DNA of 64,000 bases from Echinarachnius parma (Eukaryota > Echinodermata > Echinoidea > Clypeasteroida > Echinarachniidae), in the NCBI GenBank assembly GCA_037951105.1, contig JBAMJV010001350.1, positions 62,001-126,000 on the forward strand, given 5' to 3'. Each line of letters starts with the position of its first letter. The first letter of the stretch is position 1. The notes under the pieces were generated by a model. The model was not told the DNA's origin, did no database searches, and saw nothing but the letters and a program-made list of their open reading frames with translations. This document shows, in pieces, positions 57,004 through 64,000 of this stretch. The position numbers were made by a program, and so were the translations under genes.

Positions 57004-57186
57004 TCAACAGTTTAAGATGAATAAGATCACCACAAAACAAAAGTAGGACAGGTTGAGAACTTCAGAAGCACAGTAAATGATGATTGTGTGAAACTATGTA
57101 GTTCTCACTTCTGTATTGTGTCAATCTCAAAATGATCATCAGCCCGGTTTATTAAACTCTTCATAAACCTGGCTTGTATCAGAAAT

Positions 57187-57510
57187 TCTGTACATTGGAA
57201 CCTCTTTATAATGAACTATGTTATAATGAGGTTCCTGATATAGCGAGGCTATTTCACAGGACCAGGGGCCCGTTTCATAATACGTTTGCAATTTTTGTAT
57301 TAAAGTACCCAATTATTGTAACTACCATGGCAACAGCTGTAATGCTCCATGCCGATTAGCTGTTGGTTACAATAATTGGACTGTGCTTTAATACAATTGC
57401 AAAAGTTTTATGAAATGGGGCCCAGGTTCTACAATGAGGTATCTGATATAACAAGATAAATTCAATGGGCCAAAGGTACTCATTGTACTGAGGTTTCACT
57501 GTACTGACCT
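57187..57510. mobile_element. pogo/Tigger-like remnant with nested hairpin element
   Basis: TTGGAACCTCTTTATAATGA at the left and TACTGAGGTTTCACTGTACT at the right are inverted and resemble CAGTGAAACCTC ends. The internal ATAACAAGATAAATTCAATG resembles 40337-40370. It is interrupted at 57265-57423. Confidence 0.6.
57265..57423. mobile_element. 159-bp GGGCCC-ended hairpin element
   Basis: The left GGGCCCGTTTCATAA and the right end (complement of GGGCCCCATTTCATAA) are followed by matching arms with ATTAAAG and CAATTATTGTAAC. It is related in tip sequence to 48895-49066. Confidence 0.85.
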
Positions 57511-58011
57511 AGCCCTCTCTACACTCTACATGTAGTATTCTTACAACTGCCATAATTTAGAAGCATTTAGAAAGTCGGATACGATTGGATGAGAAATTTT
57601 GCTGCCATGGTTACAAATTTGACACGATTATGCACTTCTATTTCCACTGACATGTATGACAATGACTGACATAATTATCATAGCATTTATAATAGAAGGA
57701 AAATAGATACATCCTGTCCTTAAATCTTTGACTAGCTCACAATTGGGTCAGTTAGCCCCACTGACTCAGTCATACACTTGCATTTGTATGCAATGATTTC
57801 AGTTCCGGTATTAAAACAATGTAATCATATTTACATGGAGAATAATGTAGTTGGAATTTTTAACCTTTACTTGGATCTATTGTTGACATGAATTCCTCTT
57901 ACTTAGTCAGAGCGATTCAATGTTGCAACTTACCCACAAATTAAAGATGGTTTCATGCGAGCAGTAAAGATGTAGTTAATTTCACCTGCTGTTGAGTCAT
58001 CCCCTGAGAAC

Positions 58012-58595
58012 AAAAGCCTGTGACAAGCGCTCCCTATAATTAGTACCCCTACGTCAATCTGCCCCCCCCCCCACCCTTCCCCTTCCTTCCCCACCCCCCT
58101 GCTCACAAACATGAACACACAGGTAAACTTGTGCCAAAAGTACAAAAGCCTGTAACAGACAAGCACTCCCTATAATTAGTACCCCTACGTCAATCTGCCC
58201 CCTCCCCTTTCCCACCCCCCTGCTCACAAACATGAACACACATGTATGTAAACTTGTGCCAAAAGTACAAAAGCCTGCGACAAGCACTACCTATAATTAG
58301 TACCCCAACGTCAATCTGCCCCCTCCCCTTTCCCACCCCCCTGCTCACAAACATGAACACACAGGTAAACTTGTGACAAAAGTACAAAAGCCTGGGACAA
58401 GCACTACCTATAATTAGTACCCCTACATCATGCTGCCCGGGCCCCCCCCCCCCCCCCCCCCACCACCACACACACACACACACACACACATGTAAACTTG
58501 TGCCAAAAGTACAAACACTGCGAGAAATGCTCCATATAATTAATACCCCTAAACACAGGCTACCCCCCCCCCCCCCCCCCCCCCCCCCACCCCTC

Positions 58596-58633
<38 letters not shown>

Positions 58634-58665
58634 TCTATAAACTTGTGCCAAAAGTACAAAAGACT
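58012..58665. repeat. Tandem array, 118-147-bp units, with C runs and CA repeats
   Basis: Five and a bit units start AAAAGCCTGTGACAAGC, continue CTATAATTAGTACCCC, then a C-rich run, CACCCCCCTGCTCACAAACA, and end GTAAACTTGTGCCAAAAGTA. The last two units have expanded C runs (about 20 and 26) followed by (CA)n. The long reverse-strand frame across it is an artefact. Confidence 0.93.
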
Positions 58666-59321
58666 GTGGGGAAATTCTCTACAAAAGGTTCACCAATCAA
58701 GCAAACTATTCTTACAGTAGTCAAAAGTGAATAGTTTCTGAATGTTAGGTTTCACCTACATTAACTGTATTTATTCATTGATGAATAAATTTTGCCAGTA
58801 AGTTCGGAAAAAATGGAAAAATATAAACTAGATCAAGTGTTTGTTTCTATAATAGTACATCCACTTAATAATAACAGATTTTAATTCCAACGCTCATTTA
58901 TATAACATAAAATCAGCAGGTTGAAAATGTCATTTGCTCATTTGCGATAGATTTTAAAAGAGTTTCACATGATAATCGCCCATATTTCTGTATAGGTTTC
59001 TTTTGGAAAAAAATATATAATACAGTTTAACACATTCCTCTAAAATTCTCTAAATTGTTTTACACTACAGATTTCCAAGCTTTATAGGGGGGTGTACCTG
59101 GTATGTTACTTTCAGAGTTATGAACCATGATATTTGAATCTTGGCTCTGAAGCATACAGAAAGGGAAATTATTTTACATGATAATTACTCTAAATGCAAT
59201 CAGGGAATTAGTACCAAGCTCTCAAACATTTTATTTTCTCCACAATGCGCCTCCCATGAACCTGAAACTATGTTCACGACTTCACCCCTTATTATGGTGT
59301 ACAGAGTAACAATTCGCAGTA

Positions 59322-61994
59322 GGGCAGGTCCAAGCTATTTGACTTGTGACGTACGGGACATTCACAGCGTTCAATTGATTATTACTAAGAGGAAGTAAGC
59401 TATGATTTGAAATCTTTTTGGTGCTTTGGAAAGCTACTTGCAGTCCCTTCCTAAAATGCAAACAAAAAAATTAAAATCGCTCATTAATATTTAATTATGC
59501 TAATTAATATGCAGCGTGACGTACGGGACCAGAGAAATATTGACTTTCTTGGGAAATTATGTATCATGAAAATGCTCTGAATCTACAGGGCTAATACTAA
59601 CTAATTTGTATTATATAACACCTCAGAATGTTCTCGAGTTGTGATTGGTTGAATTCAGGTCACATGATATTCAGAAGAAATGATCTATATGCACTCCAGA
59701 CCGTGCATTAGTCGACTAATGCATGGCAGTGACGTCATCAATTAAATGAGTAATGAACTGGTTCACCATACACATTATTGTACATTGCAATTCGTGCAGA
59801 CATGAATACATGGTATGCAGCGCTAGCGAGCTGCTAATTATTATGCTCGCTCGTTGTTTATGTATTGCGTTGCGAGAATACCCCCTTTGTTTGTTTGTTT
59901 ATTCAGTTGCCTAGTCAACAAGCGCGCTAAGCGCGTAGTAATGTCGAGGCGCGCGCGTCGTTAAATGTAATCAAATTAATTGCGTTAAACATACGCGTAC
60001 GAGAGCCGGCCTGCTGTATGTGTATAGCTAACTAGCTGTGTACAATTTTACAAAATACAATGATCTTGTCGCGTTCTCATTTTTGCACTGATTGGATTAT
60101 TTATCTGGATTAAATCATTGTTTATTTAATTGTGATCGACGAATACCGTTTAGGATGGCAACGAATTTCCTTCTATCAACTAATTGACGCTGAACTAGAG
60201 AATTGTCTTGAGACTTGACTGTGAATTCTGTAAAGACCAAGTTGAAACTGAGAGCAATTCACATTCTTTTATCCGAGTTCTGTTGGAACGGCATCTTTTC
60301 TCCTGGAGTACTTTAAACTTAAAAGGTAAGAACATATTGTATTTTGTATGTAAAGTACCCCCGGTAGGTGTTATATAAAGGAAATAAGGAATGCTTTTGC
60401 CTGTGCAATTGGGCCAATAATATTTCACTCAATGCTCGCCTCGCCTCTTGTCTAATGCACGCGGCACTGCGTGCCTTGTGCATTAGACTCTAGGCTTGGC
60501 TCGCATTTCGTGCAATATTATTCGGCCATTGCACACAAAATCATTCATTATTTCCTTAATATATGCATTCAGTAAACATTCAAGTACACACTACAAAAAA
60601 ATTAATTAATTCACAACTTTTTTTCCCACGATAATTAATGAAAGATAATAGGTATGCGCGTGACGTACGGGACATGTGACGTACGGGACATTTTTTCCTC
60701 ATTAAAACTATGTCATTTTTCTATTCTAATTTCATAATCTTTCATTTTATTTTGCAATATATTTGTTCTTATTGTATAAATCTAATATTCTGATGAAATA
60801 AAAATAAAAAATACTTCTACAAAAAATTATGATAAGACTTTTTAAAAATGTTAATTAATTAAGCTAATTAATTCCTAATTATTAATGAACAAAAAATATT
60901 TTATCTGGCATCATTATGTGTAGGTTACATTCTTCTGATGTAAATTACTTTTAAATTTGCCTAAAAAGAGATAAATATGAGTAAATTAAACAGAATCATT
61001 GAAAATGGGGCAACTTACAGGAAATCCTATACATGGGACTGTTCAGAAGAATAAGTCGTAATATTTTGTCCCTTTTTAGCACTTTCTTACAGTTTTTGAA
61101 CCTGTTTGGAAGGTCTTGGTGTACTTAACCACTGTACTACTGTCTCTCCTTCATTCACATGCAATTTCCCTACTCAAATTGATTGTCTAGTATTTTAGAT
61201 AATTAATTAAAGGTAATTTTAAGATATTTCAAATTTCCCCCTCAAGACATATTTTCATGAAAATATAGCTTCATCACGAAGTACGAAATGGAAAAAATGA
61301 ATTCTTTTTGGAGATGGCTCCTGAAGGTAAGATCTATCTATTCTGAACTTCTGGAGAGCATCTAAGCAAGTATTCTTATGATGATTAGCGGTTAAAACAC
61401 AAACAAATAATTTTTACCTGACTTGCCATTGCTTTAACACTGAAAATGTCCTGTACGTCACACTTTTGTCCCGTACGTCACATTTGTTAATTAGCTAATA
61501 AAATTAAAATGAAAAATGTTTTTTTCATCAAACTTGGCTAGCAGGTCAGGAGTATGATAAATTAGAACTTCACAGAATATGAAAGAAAAAAATCAATTGT
61601 TTCATACTGAAATATTTAAAAATGTGCTCATTTTTGTGACGTACGGGACATAGCATTTTGGACACTCCCTAATTAGCATAATCAATTAATTTTGAAACTT
61701 AAAAATTTGGTCAACTATTGCTAGTAATTAGTTTTACTAGTCTCCATATATGAAAGTAATGCTTCATTGATTAAATAAATATTAGAAATAAAAATGTAAT
61801 GTCCCGTACGTCACACTAATATTTGAAATATGCAAATAAGATGAACCCTACTCATTAAATATGCAGATTATGCAAATTTTCACACTAAAAATCTGAACTT
61901 CAGACTATTAGCTTTTAAATGATACCAAACTTGATATGCTAAAATGCTAAGATGAATTTTCACCATCAAGGGGGACATTAGCTTGGACCTGCCC
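59322..61994. mobile_element. 2673-bp non-autonomous DNA transposon, GGGCAGGTCCAAGCT ends, 4-bp TSD AGTA
   Basis: The ends are GGGCAGGTCCAAGCTA and its exact complement. The flanks are AGTA at 59318-59321 and 61995-61998. In neighbouring tandem units the same place is uninterrupted (GGAGTTATGAACC against CGCAGTAATGAAC across the junction), which supports the 4-bp duplication. Inside are eight copies of TGTGACGTACGGGACA or its complement (59345, 59516, 60661, 60675, 61447, 61467, 61635, 61800; some lack an end base or have one change). There is no transposase ORF. It contains another inverted-repeat element. Confidence 0.87.
59611..60564. mobile_element. Nested CpG-rich inverted-repeat segment
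   Basis: TTATATAACACCT at 59611 faces AGGTGTTATATAA near 60367. At the right side a hairpin with arms of about 57 bases spans 60370-60564 (GTGCAATTGGGCCAATAATA against its imperfect complement). A perfect 20-bp palindrome, TGCATTAGTCGACTAATGCA, lies at 59704-59723, and GTCTAATGCAC/GTGCATTAGAC recur near 60450 and 60478. The limits are approximate. Confidence 0.55.
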
Positions 61995-62718
61995 AGTAAT
62001 GAACTAGTGTATGTGTATCCTGGAGCATTCAACAAGGGCAATTCAATGCCTGGGGTTTAAACTCTAAATGCAGTCTGGGGATGAAACACAAATTGTTTTC
62101 ATGTTTCCAGAGTGCGCCTCTCTCGAGACTGAAACAATTTTCAAGCTTTATTAGGGTGTACCTGGTATGTTAATTTCGGAGTTATGAACCATATGTGTTT
62201 CTTGGCCCTGAAGCATTTAGAAAGAGCAATTCCATGCCTGGGGTTTATTCTAATGGGGATAACACACTCTCAAATTGTTGTCATGTTTCCAGAGAGCACC
62301 TCCTATGGGACTAAAACTATTTTCACGCCTTATTAGGGTGTACCTGGTATGTTACCTTCATGACGAGTACCAGGTGAATTCACCATGACCCATAGTATGA
62401 GTCAGCTGAGAAAGGAGACAAGTACAAAGGGAGAACACTTTCAAATCCTGATCAACAACCTTTTGGTTTATGATTTTCCTGAATGACTAAGTATTTTCAA
62501 TGTTCATGAGAATGATTCCACATGTAGGGCCTACTTAAGAGTTTCGGCTGATTATCACTTTAGTTTCACTCACATGTTACCAGGAGATCAAGCAACAAGA
62601 TCAAGACTAGGGTACAGTAGTCTGTAGTACAGTGTTATACAAACTGTTCATGATCTGCAAGTGATGAACCACTTCAGTAGGAAGAAAGCACTTATGAAGT
62701 AATATCTTCAACTTTTAA

Positions 62719-63095
62719 AGGGACTTAGTAACATTGTCCAAATCCTCAAAATAAAATTTGAATTCTAGCGGTTCCCTTATACCTTGTTGTATTCGTATTA
62801 ACAATAAAATCACGGGACAGGTTTCGGTTTTTCAAATTACCCTTTCGTTACAAAGATATGTATGATTGAAGTATTCAGCTAAGAAAAACTCTGGGCGAGT
62901 TTTTCTTCTGTGTACAAAGTGAATGCAGTGAGTTACTGAATATCACTTTGCATTAACGCTCATTACTTGGCCATACAATGTCCATTTGACTTGAAATTTT
63001 CACACAATACCCTGTGGACATATTATGAGATAACAACAATATACATTGCATCATCCATTCATCACTTTTTTCACATGTCAATTGATCCCATCTAA
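62719..63095. mobile_element. About 375-bp element, TTAGTAAC ends, copy 2
   Basis: It begins after TTAA (62715-62718) with AGGGACTTAGTAACATTGTC. It matches 56628-57003 along most of its length. The right end is worn (CACATGTCAATTGATCCCATC). Confidence 0.78.
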
Positions 63096-63111
63096 AATAT
63101 GTATTAAACCT

Positions 63112-63234
63112 GCACAAATTAGCAAGAGGTTGTTGGATGTGGTGAGGCATGATATTGGGGTGTTTGGTGCCAAGAGGAGGGTGCACTGGATATGGCATCA
63201 TGGAGAGATCTGCTGTGGCGACCCCCTTCTATGA
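63112..63234 (+). pseudogene. Decayed C-terminal end of a non-LTR retrotransposon reverse transcriptase
   Basis: The frame reads ISKRLLDVVRHDIGVFGAKR, then a shortened W-containing segment, then CCGDPLL and a stop. R.LDVVR.D...GAK, a W-rich helix and CGDP is the usual C-terminal layout of endonuclease/reverse-transcriptase polyproteins of invertebrate LINEs. The middle is shortened, and no upstream RT motifs are visible. This is a relic. Confidence 0.5.
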
Positions 63235-63239
63235 CTATA

Positions 63240-64000
63240 GGGTAAGCCAAATGGTAAAGATGCAGATATGACCCAGCTTTCTTCATTATGAATCTGAATG
63301 GTTGAGATTTAAGTTTTCCCCATCTAAATGTTGTTGTGTATTCCGTAAGGAACCATGTGATTGTTGTTTTTTATTTCATCATATTTTTAAACATTTCTAA
63401 GCGCTGTAGCATTGATTGGTTGGTTGGACTCATTGAGCATGCAAATTATTTTGGGAAGGGGCACATTCTATGTTTTTCTTAATATTTTGAAGGATTTCCC
63501 TAATCTTGGTATTGTTTGTCAAAAGTTATGGGGGTCTCTCCCTCCCCAACCCCCCTATATGCAGCTACTCCACTTCATAAGGGTATTAAAAGAAAATGCA
63601 AATTCACTGTAAAGATCACATACAGTACTCTGTTGTTACTGTTAGGATATTCTTCAAAAATGTTGTAACCAATCAATCATGCAAATAAAGAGATTATCTT
63701 TGCATTCTAAATATATCATCATACTGAAACTTGCTGAAAATTGAAGACATGTTGAAAAGTGCAATTTGTCTTCACTAATTGACAAATGTTAAAACAAACA
63801 TCATTCAGATGTAACTGATGTCATGTGTTTCAGAAGTACAAGTTGTTGTGTTATGTGTAATTGATTACTACAGAAAATTATTTATGTACTCACAGTAATT
63901 AATTACACATTCCTTGCTAGCTAAATCCAGTAGTGCATCCGTAGAAAATTGCACAAAGCGTTGTAATTTCAGGGAGTTCAGATATGTGTGATTCTAAAGA
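63240..64000. other. Right edge without recognisable features
   Basis: AT-rich sequence without repeats or splice-flanked coding segments that I can recognise. Confidence 0.5.

Larger units (their letters stand above)
59070..62360. repeat. Three diverged tandem units of about 180-200 bp, split by a transposon
   Basis: Units share AGGGTGTACCTGGTATGTTA, GAGTTATGAACCAT, CTTGGCTCTGAAGCAT and GAAACTATTTTCACG-like blocks. They start near 59085, 62150 and 62335. The unit between the first two is interrupted by the element at 59322-61994. Confidence 0.75.

Noticed and set aside
58190..58651. 153-codon minus-strand frame, the longest in the window
   Set aside because: It runs through a tandem array with C runs and CA repeats, and its periodic Val/Cys/Gly sequence mirrors the DNA repeat.

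Overview
The window is eukaryotic, from an intron-rich, repeat-rich animal genome. It is AT-rich overall, with small GC-richer exons in very long introns and dense non-autonomous DNA transposons and short interspersed repeats. The receptor family and the repeat landscape fit a marine invertebrate, perhaps a cephalochordate, echinoderm or hemichordate. The species cannot be fixed from the sequence alone.

Only one gene is convincing. It lies on the minus strand, enters at or right of 42.5 kb and leaves through the left edge. Ten exons join with perfectly compatible splice phases: 42500-42275, 28648-28511, 28099-27816, 23198-22986, 22655-22410, 21081-20839, 20223-20061, 3605-3326, 1771-1487 and 1044-917. 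Together they make about 735 codons. The first five exons resemble an OpuAC-type (glycine-betaine/choline-like) solute-binding protein domain. The last five are a GABA-B-receptor-type Venus-flytrap domain. A seven-transmembrane part would lie left of base 1. The 5' end with the signal peptide was not found; one weak candidate exon sits at 50.98-51.09 kb.

Three of the ten exons (those ending in acceptors at 1771, 3605 and 28648) have broken partial copies beside them, always on the side transcribed first. The copies near 1.8-2.9 kb also show the clean empty site of a 767-bp transposon.

The rest is repeats, region by region. 1-3 kb: exon copies plus a GGGCC-ended element. 4.9-5.7 kb: a transposon nested in a fold-back element. 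7.4-9.2 kb: a 1.7-kb TTAA-bounded element. 14.9-15.6 kb: an unusual CGTACG/CACGTG-rich element. 15.9-16.8 kb: a 66-bp minisatellite. 21.3-21.6 kb: a double fold-back element. 25.3-26.2 kb: a 47-bp minisatellite. 27.5-27.8 kb: a CAT repeat beside an exon. 36-43 kb: a run of inverted-repeat elements, some nested. 48-49 kb: two fold-back elements. 53.4-53.9 kb: a palindrome mosaic. 57-58.7 kb: nested elements and a C/CA-rich tandem array. 59.3-62.0 kb: a 2.67-kb element carrying eight copies of a 16-bp near-palindrome. No rRNA, tRNA, CRISPR or bacterial-type operon was seen.
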